Shown here: positions 1 through 7,442 of the stretch, one piece after another
Layout of the letters: every line of letters begins with the position of its first letter
How positions within the stretch are numbered: the stretch's first letter is position 1
Source of the DNA: Candidatus Thorarchaeota archaeon
Lineage (GTDB): Archaea > Asgardarchaeota > Thorarchaeia > Thorarchaeales > Thorarchaeaceae
Length of the DNA: 35,158 nt
Assembly: GCA_004524595.1 (NCBI GenBank)
Contig: SDOA01000032.1
Location: 1-35,158, forward strand
Direction of reading: 5' to 3'
Translations under genes and position numbers: made by a program
Notes under the pieces: model-generated
The model's database searches: none
Seen by the model: the letters and a program-made list of their open reading frames with translations, nothing else
What the model was told of the DNA's origin: nothing

Positions 1-772
1 AAAAGATGAACCTGCAAGACGGCCCTCCGCCCATATTGTATATTCTTCTCCAGAAATCCTCTGGAGCCTCTAAGCATTGAACAAGACCATATCCTGCATC
101 TTCAGCAGTGATCATCTCTATATGTTGATCAATTGGTTGGTGAAACATGATGGGATCCATCAGACTCATTGCATCAGGGATAGCTATGTAGGTCTGCCTA
201 ATAGATACCCAATATTTCAGACCAGACTCTATAATTGCTCGTTCAGCTCGAATCTTTGTTGTGGCATAAAAATCATAAACACTAGGTTTTAGAGGGTCTC
301 CCGTTCGTACCCAGTAGATTGGAGCAAGCCTGTCACCATAAATTGCAACCGATGAGATATACACAAGTCTAATCCGTTCAGCACCGTTATCCTGTGCTTT
401 GATTGCCTTAATGATATTCTCAGTTCCTCCGACATTTATCTTCTCTGCTAACTCTGGATTATGATCAGCTGCAGGAGCGATGAAAGCTGCTGGATGAAGT
501 ACATAATCTACTCCGTGTACAGCTTCTAAAACATCTGCATAGTTAGTAAGATCTCCCCACACAATTTTGAGACCTTTGTTTTCAATGACACTTCTTTTAC
601 CATTTGAAATACAATCATTTGGAATATGCTGACTGAATGTTTTCTTGTTTTCAGCTGACGGTCTAAGTATTAGTACAATTTCATAATTAGACTTTCTTCG
701 AATCAATTCCTTGAAGGCTTCTCCGCCCATTGAACCTGAGGCGCCAGTTAACAATACTCGAGTTCTTGACAT
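1..772 (-). CDS. NAD-dependent epimerase/dehydratase (extended SDR), partial
   Basis: Reading the minus strand from the ATG at 772 gives 257 uninterrupted codons that run off the left window edge, so the C-terminus is missing. The product starts with a Rossmann dinucleotide-binding motif (GASGSMGG, residues 10-17), has a D in the WGDLT segment, the conserved YISS strand (138-141), and the catalytic YxxxK pair at Y169 and K173 (YATTK). These are the marks of the extended short-chain dehydrogenase family that acts on nucleotide sugars or related substrates, using NAD(P). Substrate cannot be told from the sequence. No strong ribosome-binding site is visible. The gene is co-oriented with the ABC importer to its right but separated from it by about 350 bases, so it probably has its own promoter. 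Confidence 0.9.
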   Translation of the reverse strand, partial: MSRTRVLLTGASGSMGGEAFKELIRRKSNYEIVLILRPSAENKKTFSQHIPNDCISNGKRSVIENKGLKIVWGDLTNYADVLEAVHGVDYVLHPAAFIAPAADHNPELAEKINVGGTENIIKAIKAQDNGAERIRLVYISSVAIYGDRLAPIYWVRTGDPLKPSVYDFYATTKIRAERAIIESGLKYWVSIRQTYIAIPDAMSLMDPIMFHQPIDQHIEMITAEDAGYGLVQCLEAPEDFWRRIYNMGGGPSCRFIF

Positions 773-1125
773 TTCAATTTTTGAGAGATAAAACGGCTTA
801 ATAATGCTTCATCGAGTGACGTAAATAGCAATTATGATATACAGGTTTCATAATAGACGATAACTGAATCTATCCTCCTGTAAAAGCTTGTTTAGGCAAC
901 GAAGTTTTACACAGATGTTACAATTAATTGTAAGGTCGGGAGACGTGGCTACCATAGTGTTGTCCGCCCAGGAGACAGCACTGGGAATGACTCTGTGAAG
1001 ACTCTCTCATATCAAATCACCCTCGTATTCAGATCTTTGTACAGGACTATATACGGTCCACCAGATTCTCTCAAAAAGCCATCTTGAAGATATCCGCCTT
1101 TGCTAGAGTTCTATACAGCTAATGT
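773..1125. other. Gene-free stretch with a GC-rich hairpin and a possible gene remnant
   Basis: No complete gene is visible in this 350-base gap between two minus-strand genes. It should hold the promoter of the epimerase, but no TATA box stands out. A 9-base-pair stem (956-964 pairing with 974-982, one G-U pair, 9-base loop) lies in an unusually GC-rich patch. On the minus strand, 1096 down to 1022 is an open stretch of about two dozen codons without a start codon, reading like protein (includes FLRESGGPYIVLYKDL) before a TGA. It may be the worn end of a lost gene, or chance. Confidence 0.4.
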
Positions 1126-2148
1126 CTACCCTTTTTTCTCTTTCTCGTAAGGTTTAGCAATTGCCTTTGGCGGTACAGATTTCCTAACCAGTCCAAGAGC
1201 AATAACGACCAATACGAATGGTAGCATCGCAATGAAATTAGAGAATGGAAGCAATACAGGGAAGTATATTTGGATAAAATAGTTTAATCCGTCCAAGAAA
1301 CCAAAGAACAATCCTGCACTCAAAACACCTGTGGGAGTCCAATTTCCGAAAATCATCGCTGCAAGGGCAATGAAACCTCTTCCAGAAGTCATTTCTTTAG
1401 CAAAAGCAGAACCAAAGCCTATCGATAGATAAGCTCCACCCAATCCTGCTAAGCAACCACTTATGATGACACCTATAACTCGTATCCATTCTACACTAAC
1501 ACCTGCAGAATCCAGTGTACTAGGATCTTCGCCAGCAGCACGTAGACGTAGACCGAATGGTGTGTAATAGAGTATGTACCAGCTGATTGCAGTAATTACG
1601 AACATGAATATCACAATTGGTGATATCACACTGAAAGCAGGCCCGAAAAATGGGTTATTCTGAATGGACGGAATTACAATATCCGGAATTGTGTCTTTTA
1701 TTAAGTCGCCCCTTCCTTTTCGATGCCAAACAAGTTCAAGCATTAATGTTGTGAAACCAGTACCGAAGAGAATCACTCCCGTGCCACTAACAATATGATT
1801 TCCTTTATATTTCACACAAACAACACCATGCACAGCTGCAAGTAGTCCTCCTGCTGCGACAGCGCCAATGATGCCAATCCAAGGATTCTCTGTATAATAA
1901 GTCACTGCTGCACCAGTGAATGCGCCCATGAGCATTATACCTTCAAGCCCGATGTTCACGACACCACCACGCTCGCTAAACATGCCACCAAGACCAGCAA
2001 GAACAAGAGGAGTGGCCATTTGCATTGTAATTGAGACCAGCCATCCTGCAATTCTCTGTTGTTGAATTGGCATTGAAAGTATCGCAGTGATTCCAATGAC
2101 AATCGTGGCTAAAATTGCTAGTCGACGGAAGAGATTACGTTGATTCAT
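1126..2148 (-). CDS. ABC transporter permease, BPD_transp_2 family (NupQ-like)
   Basis: This 340-residue integral membrane protein is the second permease of the importer encoded at 1126-6524. It has an N-terminal membrane segment, the segment MATPLVLAGLGGMFSERGG followed by VVNIGLEGIMLMGAF, and about eight hydrophobic helices. The NIGLEG motif is the hallmark of the permeases that pair with BMP-type binding proteins (Bacillus NupQ/YufQ and relatives). Its ATG overlaps the stop of the upstream permease gene by four bases (ATGA), which indicates translational coupling. The tail is short and basic (KPYEKEKKG). Family membership is secure. Specificity for nucleosides is inferred from the system's relatives; sugars or other small molecules remain possible. 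Confidence 0.92.
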   Translation of the reverse strand: MNQRNLFRRLAILATIVIGITAILSMPIQQQRIAGWLVSITMQMATPLVLAGLGGMFSERGGVVNIGLEGIMLMGAFTGAAVTYYTENPWIGIIGAVAAGGLLAAVHGVVCVKYKGNHIVSGTGVILFGTGFTTLMLELVWHRKGRGDLIKDTIPDIVIPSIQNNPFFGPAFSVISPIVIFMFVITAISWYILYYTPFGLRLRAAGEDPSTLDSAGVSVEWIRVIGVIISGCLAGLGGAYLSIGFGSAFAKEMTSGRGFIALAAMIFGNWTPTGVLSAGLFFGFLDGLNYFIQIYFPVLLPFSNFIAMLPFVLVVIALGLVRKSVPPKAIAKPYEKEKKG

Positions 2149-3662
2149 TGAACCTCGTCCTCCTTCGTAATACTTTTAGTGAGTATGTTCATGACCACCC
2201 AAAAGATAAACGCGAGGAGTGCCATGATAACCGAAGTGAGTTCTACTCCACCACCACCTACTAAGAAAGCAATTGCAGCCTCTAACCATCCAACTGCAAT
2301 TATTAGGAGAAGATCTGAACTACGTGGGTCTCGTGAATACTCTGTAATAAAGACCAATACACCTGTAACAGCTACTAAGAATAATATCAGACCAGAGATT
2401 ATAATCCCTGGAGTTAGTGTGGGACTGTTCAATACACTTCGAGCTGTTCCAAGAGCGAGTAACACTGAGACTAATCCGAAGAAAGCAACTAACAATCTTG
2501 GCAGCGTTTCTATTGGTTTTTGAGTAACATCTTCTTTGTTTGCATTTGTATGGTCCATTAACCATTGAATAATTCTTGGAGCAGCTATAAAAAGAACAAC
2601 AAGGCCTTGAATTACTTTGACCATTTCAATTGGGACATGTGCAATCGCATGCATTGTATTGCCGCCAGCTTTTAATGCTCCAAAAAATATCGCACCAGCA
2701 AGAACACCCCATGGGTTGTTGTTTCCTAGTACAGCAACTGTTATTCCATCCCATCCTAAACCTGCACTCCAATTGGCAGTGAATCTGTCATAAGTCCCCA
2801 AGATTTCTGTTGAACCAGCAAGTCCGGAAAGTCCTCCACTAATTCCAAGTGCAATGGCTACTTTCTTTTTGCTATCAATTCCAGCATACTCAGCAGCTTC
2901 AATATTGTGACCAACAGCTCGCATTTCATATCCAAGAACTGTGTTATTTATCAAATAGTGAACACCAATAACGGCCATAAGTGCAATAATAAATCCAAAG
3001 TGAAGATAGTATCCAAATATATTAGGAAGCAATGCTGTATCATAGAATTTAGGTGTCCGAGGAACCCAACTTCCATCCCAAAATGGTCCGTTAGATCCCA
3101 CTAACCAACTAGTAAATAGAATTGCAGTATAACTTAGCATCATTGTTGTAACAACTTCATGTGCTCCTCTGTAGGCCTTGAGTAATCCTGGCACGAAGCC
3201 CCAGAGCCCACCAACTAGTACACCAAACGCAAGACTCAGAAGAGGATGAAGTAGTACTGGTAATGAAAAAAGAAACGCGACGAGGGCTGATGCCATCGCA
3301 CCCATATATAGTTGACCTTCTGCACCGATATTAAAGAGACCACATCTGAAGGCTAGAGCAACTGAAAGGCCTGTCAATATAAGCGGTGATGCATACCAGA
3401 AAACTTGATCAATTTGGCTAAATGCACCAATTGCAAGCCAGAGAAATGCTGTACCTGGATCATATCCTCCTAATAGCATGATCAAAGCAGCTACTACTAA
3501 CGCTAGAATTATTGAACCAAATGACCAATAGAATTGATTAATGAACTCCTTACTTTTTATTTTAGATATGATACCATTAATGAACTCCTCTATCTTCGAT
3601 GTATTATCTGAAGTAACATACATATCAGTATCTTGAACTGGGATTTCTCTTGGTTCACTCAT
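2145..3662 (-). CDS. ABC transporter permease (NupP-like) with extra C-terminal membrane domain
   Basis: The first permease of the importer, 505 residues. The soluble head (about 45 residues) is followed by the usual BPD_transp_2 core with the FRCGLFNIGAEGQLYMGA motif near residues 105-122 and the conserved ALGISGGLSGLAG segment. Members of this family are usually around 350 residues. Here, after about residue 365, a polar linker (MDHTNANKEDVTQKP) leads into roughly 130 further residues with four predicted membrane helices ending in KSITKEDEVQ. The gene overlaps the ATPase gene by ATGA upstream and the second permease by ATGA downstream, so the three are co-translated. The extra domain is not needed for transport in bacterial relatives, and its role is unknown. 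Confidence 0.9.
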   Translation of the reverse strand: MSEPREIPVQDTDMYVTSDNTSKIEEFINGIISKIKSKEFINQFYWSFGSIILALVVAALIMLLGGYDPGTAFLWLAIGAFSQIDQVFWYASPLILTGLSVALAFRCGLFNIGAEGQLYMGAMASALVAFLFSLPVLLHPLLSLAFGVLVGGLWGFVPGLLKAYRGAHEVVTTMMLSYTAILFTSWLVGSNGPFWDGSWVPRTPKFYDTALLPNIFGYYLHFGFIIALMAVIGVHYLINNTVLGYEMRAVGHNIEAAEYAGIDSKKKVAIALGISGGLSGLAGSTEILGTYDRFTANWSAGLGWDGITVAVLGNNNPWGVLAGAIFFGALKAGGNTMHAIAHVPIEMVKVIQGLVVLFIAAPRIIQWLMDHTNANKEDVTQKPIETLPRLLVAFFGLVSVLLALGTARSVLNSPTLTPGIIISGLILFLVAVTGVLVFITEYSRDPRSSDLLLIIAVGWLEAAIAFLVGGGGVELTSVIMALLAFIFWVVMNILTKSITKEDEVQ

Positions 3663-5263
3663 GATATAACAACTCCTTCTTCAGAAGGCTCGTCGTTATG
3701 GCCAGCCATCAATAGACCAAGTTCTGTTGGTGTAGCTTCTCCAGGAGCCTTGACCGCAACAATTTGCCCATCATAAATGATGCCAATTCTGTCAGCGAGA
3801 TTCTTAATCTCGTCAAGTTCTGCAGATATCAGTAAGACTGCAACTCCAGCATCTCGCAATGCAATCAAAACTTCGTGGATATACTCCGTCGCTCCAACAT
3901 CCAATCCTCTCGTCGGTTGAGCAGCAATCACAAGTTTTGGCATTATTGACAACTCTCTTGCCACAACAACTTTCTGCTGGTTTCCACCTGATAGCGTAGA
4001 TACTAACGCATCAATGCTTTGCAGCTTAATTGAATAATCCTTAACAAGATTCTCTGTGATTGAGTCTATAGCATCTAATTGGAGTATAGCTGTGAAAGGA
4101 CCACCTGCGAAGGGTGCTTTATAATGACTACCAAGAGCAATATTCTCCTTTATGGTGAAAGGCAATATAATGCCCATTTTCTGTCGATCTTCAGGTATAT
4201 GACTAACACCTGTTTCTCTAACGAATCGTGCTTTTTTACCTGTGGTTTCTACATTTTCAATCATGATTCTTCCAGATGTCGGTTTCCTGAGACCTACTAT
4301 TGCCTCTATTAGTTCAGTCTGACCATTTCCTTGAACACCTGCAATTCCAAAAATTTCTCCTGCCCGTACTTCTAAATTGACTCCTTTTACCTTCTCAAGC
4401 TTCCTATTATCAAAGACATGAAGATCTTCAACTGAAAGAACAACATCTTCTGGGACTTTAGGTGCTTTCTCAGTTGTAAAAACAACAGGTCTCCCTACCA
4501 TCATCTGTGCAAGTTGTTGTGGAGAAGTATCATCGCGGTTAACAACACCAACCAATTCTCCATCTCGTAAGACACATATCCTATCGCAAAGAGCCATTGA
4601 TTCACGTAGTTTGTGAGTAATAAGGATAATTGTTTTTCCAGCCTTTACAAACTCTTTGAGTGTGACGAAGAGATCATCGACTTCATTTGGTGTCAAGACA
4701 GAAGTTGGCTCATCAAGAATAAGGATTTCAGCCTCACGATATAACATCTTAATGATCTCAACCCTCTGTTGAAGCCCTACTGACAAATCGCGTATCTTTG
4801 CATTTGGATCCACTGGGAGACCATTCTCATTTCCAATTTCCTTGATTCTTTTAGAAGCTGATTTAAAATCTATAGGAAGAACTGAACCTATGATCTTTCC
4901 TCCCGGAATACTCCGAATATCCATTTTCTTGACGATTGGTTCGAGTCCAAGAACAACATTTTCAATTACAGTGAGGACTGGTATAAGTTTGAAGTGTTGA
5001 TGAACCATGCCAACACCGCGAACAATAGCATCCTGAGGTGAATTCAAATTGACTTCTTCACCGTTAATAACAATCCGACCCAAGTCAGGTTTCAGCAGCC
5101 CATAGAGAATGTTCATGAGTGTACTTTTTCCTGCTCCATTCTCTCCGAGGAGACCAATAACCTCACCTTTGCGTATTTTGAGTGTTATTGCTTTATTTGC
5201 TTTAACCCCACCAGGAAATGTTTTGGATATTTCGTCGAGTTCTACAACATACTCGATATTCAT
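3659..5263 (-). CDS. ABC transporter ATP-binding protein, two nucleotide-binding domains (NupO-like)
   Basis: This 534-residue protein carries two fused ABC ATPase domains, as in NupO and the CUT2 sugar importers. Domain 1 has a full Walker A (GENGAGKST, 40-48), a signature LSVGLQQR and Walker B LILDEPTS. Domain 2 starts near residue 280 and has a degenerate Walker A (GVQGNGQTE, no lysine), signature LSGGNQQK and a Walker B-like VIAAQPTRGLD. An inactive second site of this type is normal for the family. Domain 1 has an insertion between the Q-loop and the signature (around residues 120-150). The ATG is preceded by AGAGG. About 150 bases separate it from the binding-protein gene, and that gap holds a terminator and an inverted repeat, so it may be expressed at a lower level or from its own promoter. 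Confidence 0.93.
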   Translation of the reverse strand: MNIEYVVELDEISKTFPGGVKANKAITLKIRKGEVIGLLGENGAGKSTLMNILYGLLKPDLGRIVINGEEVNLNSPQDAIVRGVGMVHQHFKLIPVLTVIENVVLGLEPIVKKMDIRSIPGGKIIGSVLPIDFKSASKRIKEIGNENGLPVDPNAKIRDLSVGLQQRVEIIKMLYREAEILILDEPTSVLTPNEVDDLFVTLKEFVKAGKTIILITHKLRESMALCDRICVLRDGELVGVVNRDDTSPQQLAQMMVGRPVVFTTEKAPKVPEDVVLSVEDLHVFDNRKLEKVKGVNLEVRAGEIFGIAGVQGNGQTELIEAIVGLRKPTSGRIMIENVETTGKKARFVRETGVSHIPEDRQKMGIILPFTIKENIALGSHYKAPFAGGPFTAILQLDAIDSITENLVKDYSIKLQSIDALVSTLSGGNQQKVVVARELSIMPKLVIAAQPTRGLDVGATEYIHEVLIALRDAGVAVLLISAELDEIKNLADRIGIIYDGQIVAVKAPGEATPTELGLLMAGHNDEPSEEGVVIS

Positions 5264-5310
5264 AATTATAACCTCTAAAATTGAAAACTAATAATAATGG
5301 ATACAACATA

Positions 5311-5339
5311 GAACTGCATTTCGAAAAGGAATGCAATTC
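5311..5339. repeat. Imperfect inverted repeat before the ATPase gene
   Basis: GAACTGCATT (5311-5320) and AATGCAATTC (5330-5339) form a 10-base arm pair with one mismatch around a 9-base spacer. It lies between the terminator after the binding-protein gene and the ATPase start, upstream of the ATPase on the minus strand. It could be an operator for an internal promoter or a leader hairpin; nothing in the sequence decides between these. Confidence 0.4.
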
Positions 5340-5367
5340 GTGCTATTTAATAATATGGTAATGAGAA

Positions 5368-5404
5368 TTAGAGAAAAAGAAGATGAAGAGGGGCGAACCC
5401 CTCT
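5368..5404 (-). terminator. UUCG-tetraloop hairpin terminator after the binding-protein gene
   Basis: On the minus strand, eight bases after the stop of the binding-protein gene, AGAGGGG-TTCG-CCCCTCT (5404 to 5387) forms a perfect 7-bp stem closed by the extra-stable TTCG loop. It is followed by a pyrimidine-rich, T-heavy run (TTCATCTTCTTTTTCTC). This looks like a transcription terminator or 3'-end stabiliser placed inside the operon, which would make the binding protein more abundant than the ATPase and permeases. Confidence 0.7.
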
Positions 5405-5411
5405 CGACATA

Positions 5412-6524
5412 TTATGTCCAGTAAATTGCAGATGGAACTGTTATATTTCCATTAACAATGAGTGCTTTGAAGGCATTAACTGCGGTTATGATTGCTGAAT
5501 CCAATGTCAGTAGATCAGTATTTATTTCATAATCAACACCATTGTTTGCTAGATTGAAGGCATACAGAAGGTCATATCCAGTCTTCCAAGTACCATCTAC
5601 TACCCAGTCCTCAATAATAGTGTAGACAGCAACATCAACTCGTTTTAACATTGAAGTAAGGCAATGTGTCGGAGGCTCAGGATTCAATGGATCTGCTGTT
5701 CCATAGTACATTTGAGGTGAATCAACACCAATGACCCACAAAGGAATATCAGAAGTAGCGTTCTTGCTCTTTACGCTATCAAAAACTCCAAGACCAGCTC
5801 GACCAGCTGCTGCAAAGATAATATCTGCACCAGCATCATACATTCCGTCAGCTAAAGTTTGACCTGCAGTAGTGTCAACCCAATCGTTGGTATAGGCAAT
5901 CGTAACGTTAGCTAATATGTTGGCAGTACCATTTAACATTGGATTGGTGTAACCCGCACCAAATACGTAACCAGCAGCGAATTTGTTAATCAATGGAATA
6001 TCAAGACCACCGACAAATCCGATTTTGTCAGTAGTGGTTGTAAGACCAGCAATCGCTCCAACAAGTGCAGAGCCTTCGTGTTCATCGAAGAGCAGCGATG
6101 CTACGTTAGGATAAACAATTGGGTCAATAAACATGTCAATGATTGCAAATTTTTGAGTTGGTGTTTCATTAGCAACAGTTTGCAATGCAAGCTCTTGGTC
6201 GAATCCAATAGCAATAATCAAATCATAGGGTTCAATATATTGGGGATGTTGCGCAAATCCTCTGAGGAATCCCTCATAGTCTGATATCGCTGTGGGTTCA
6301 GCAAAGGTATATGATATACCGAATTCAGCTTTAGCATCATCTAAACCTTGTTTACAGCCGTCATTGAATGATTTGTCACCAAGACCTCCTGTAGCAAAAA
6401 CAACTGCTACGTCATGTGGATTGGTCTGTGGGCCGAAGGGGTTGAACATAATAACGTACGCCCCAGCACCACCAATAACAATAATCACAATAACAATGGC
6501 GGCCAATGTTCCTTTACTTACCAT
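5412..6524 (-). CDS. BMP/PnrA-family substrate-binding protein of ABC importer
   Basis: A 370-residue extracellular solute receptor. Residues 6-27 form a single hydrophobic helix (LAAIVIVIIVIGGAGAYVIM) with no lipobox cysteine, so it is probably held in the membrane by an uncleaved N-terminal anchor, as is common in archaea. The body begins with the BMP-family signature (DVAVVFATGGLGDKSFNDG) and contains matching family segments: DLIIAIGFDQELA, KIGFVGGLDIPLINKFAAGY, ADIIFAAAGRAGLGVFD and WVIGVDSPQ. Family members bind purine nucleosides (PnrA/BmpA) or other small ligands. It is the first gene of the importer operon. The start is supported by AAGGAG eight bases before the ATG. Nucleoside uptake is an inference from the family and gene order. 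Confidence 0.92.
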   Translation of the reverse strand: MVSKGTLAAIVIVIIVIGGAGAYVIMFNPFGPQTNPHDVAVVFATGGLGDKSFNDGCKQGLDDAKAEFGISYTFAEPTAISDYEGFLRGFAQHPQYIEPYDLIIAIGFDQELALQTVANETPTQKFAIIDMFIDPIVYPNVASLLFDEHEGSALVGAIAGLTTTTDKIGFVGGLDIPLINKFAAGYVFGAGYTNPMLNGTANILANVTIAYTNDWVDTTAGQTLADGMYDAGADIIFAAAGRAGLGVFDSVKSKNATSDIPLWVIGVDSPQMYYGTADPLNPEPPTHCLTSMLKRVDVAVYTIIEDWVVDGTWKTGYDLLYAFNLANNGVDYEINTDLLTLDSAIITAVNAFKALIVNGNITVPSAIYWT

Positions 6525-6565
6525 TATTTTATCTCCTTGAAATAGCTCAAATTATGAATTTGGCA

Positions 6566-6673
6566 AAGGTACTTGAATTAACAAGTCCCCAAGGTACTTT
6601 ATATTAGCATATTCCCCTTATAAAACCCGCTGACTAAATCCAATTAACAATTATACCATTTGTTAATTAGTCA
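6566..6673 (-). promoter_or_regulatory. Promoter and operator-like repeats of the ABC importer operon
   Basis: The 314-base gap 6525-6838 holds two divergent promoters. For the importer, the minus strand has ATATAAA at 6604-6598, predicting transcription from about 6575. The 9-base direct repeat AAGGTACTT occurs at 6566-6574 and 6591-6599. Between the two copies lies the inverted repeat ACTTG-AATTAA-CAAGT (6571-6586), right on the predicted start site. Upstream of the TATA box is a larger inverted repeat: TGACT plus AATTAACA (6631-6635 and 6642-6649) matching TGTTAATTAGTCA (6661-6673). Sites straddling the start suit a repressor and sites upstream of TATA suit an activator. These are reading-based predictions. 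Confidence 0.5.
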
Positions 6674-6798
6674 TTAAGCACAATATCATTCATCTATCTT
6701 TTAAATTATTGTTCTTAAATGAAATAAGTCACATTAGGAGTACCTCAGATGTGGACTCTCTCTGTGACTCCTTGATGAGAGCCTGCACAGTGCCGTAA

Positions 6799-6807
6799 AG
6801 TTATATA
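6799..6807 (+). promoter_or_regulatory. TATA box for the 6839 gene
   Basis: GTTATATAC preceded by purine-rich GTAAA (BRE-like) lies about 35 bases before the ATG at 6839. Initiation about 25 bases downstream would give a leader of roughly ten bases. There is no ribosome-binding site, which fits a nearly leaderless mRNA. Confidence 0.5.
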
Positions 6808-6838
6808 CCTTCAAAATTTGGTCTTCATGTGAGAAGCA

Positions 6839-7306
6839 ATGGTAGTTGACCACACATCACAGTATTATAGCGACATGAAAGTCAAACTTCATGAAATTAT
6901 AGCATTAGGCAGAGTCAGCTCTATTGAGATGATCAGCGAGCAAATTGGGGTTGAAGAAGAGATCGTCAGAGAATATCTTCAGGATCTTGTGGAAGAGGGA
7001 TCAATTGAAGGTTCACTCTCATCTGATGGCACACGCTTCTTTCTTGCGGATGTGAAAGTGTCAATTGCTCCAGTTATTTCGAATGTGGATTATGGTCCTG
7101 AAATGAAAGTTGCTGATACTAAATTAGCTAAGATTATTACTCTTTCAGGATTTATCATAATAATCTTGGGAGCAATTATTCGAGGATTTTCATCAATTGA
7201 TTTTCGTTTTGATAATGTTGGAACAGCACTATTTATGATTGGATTATTCACATTAATTGTCGGCTGGATTCAAATTAGCCGAGCCAATCCTCCATCAAGA
7301 ATCTGA
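6839..7306 (+). CDS. Winged-helix protein with two C-terminal membrane helices
   Basis: A 155-residue protein of unknown function. Residues 13-70 look like a winged-helix domain: helices LHEIIALG, VSSIEMISEQIGV and EEEIVREYLQDLVEEG, then a short wing (SIEGSLSSDGTRFFLAD). The pattern of a helix, 'L..LV..G.I.G.(L/I)..DG..F' is that of PCI/DDRGK-type winged helices rather than of a typical DNA-binding repressor. After an acidic linker come two membrane segments (about 97-116 and 126-147) and a short tail. It stands alone, with its own TATA box. It could be a membrane-bound transcription factor or a protein-interaction adaptor; sequence alone does not decide. Confidence 0.7.
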   Translation: MVVDHTSQYYSDMKVKLHEIIALGRVSSIEMISEQIGVEEEIVREYLQDLVEEGSIEGSLSSDGTRFFLADVKVSIAPVISNVDYGPEMKVADTKLAKIITLSGFIIIILGAIIRGFSSIDFRFDNVGTALFMIGLFTLIVGWIQISRANPPSRI

Positions 7307-7392
7307 CCATTCAACAGAATACTTCTTGCTGTCATAAGGTCGTAAAGTATGATTGACGGTTTAATTCTAAATAACGTGAAATTTGGGTCATC

Positions 7393-7432
7393 TCCAACAA
7401 AATAGAATGAGAGGAGAGAAGATTCTCCTCTC
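7393..7432 (-). terminator. Hairpin terminator of the MFS transporter gene
   Basis: Just after the transporter's stop codon, GAGAGGAGA and TCTCCTCTC (7409-7417 and 7424-7432) form a perfect 9-bp stem with a 6-base loop. On the minus strand it is followed by a T-rich run (ATTCTATTTTGTTGG). Because the stem is symmetric it might also end transcription coming from the plus-strand gene at 7306. Confidence 0.65.
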
Positions 7433-7442
7433 AACTTACATT

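Noticed and set aside
77..292. 71-codon plus-strand frame at the left end
   Set aside because: It is antisense to the epimerase, whose catalytic motifs are intact on the other strand.
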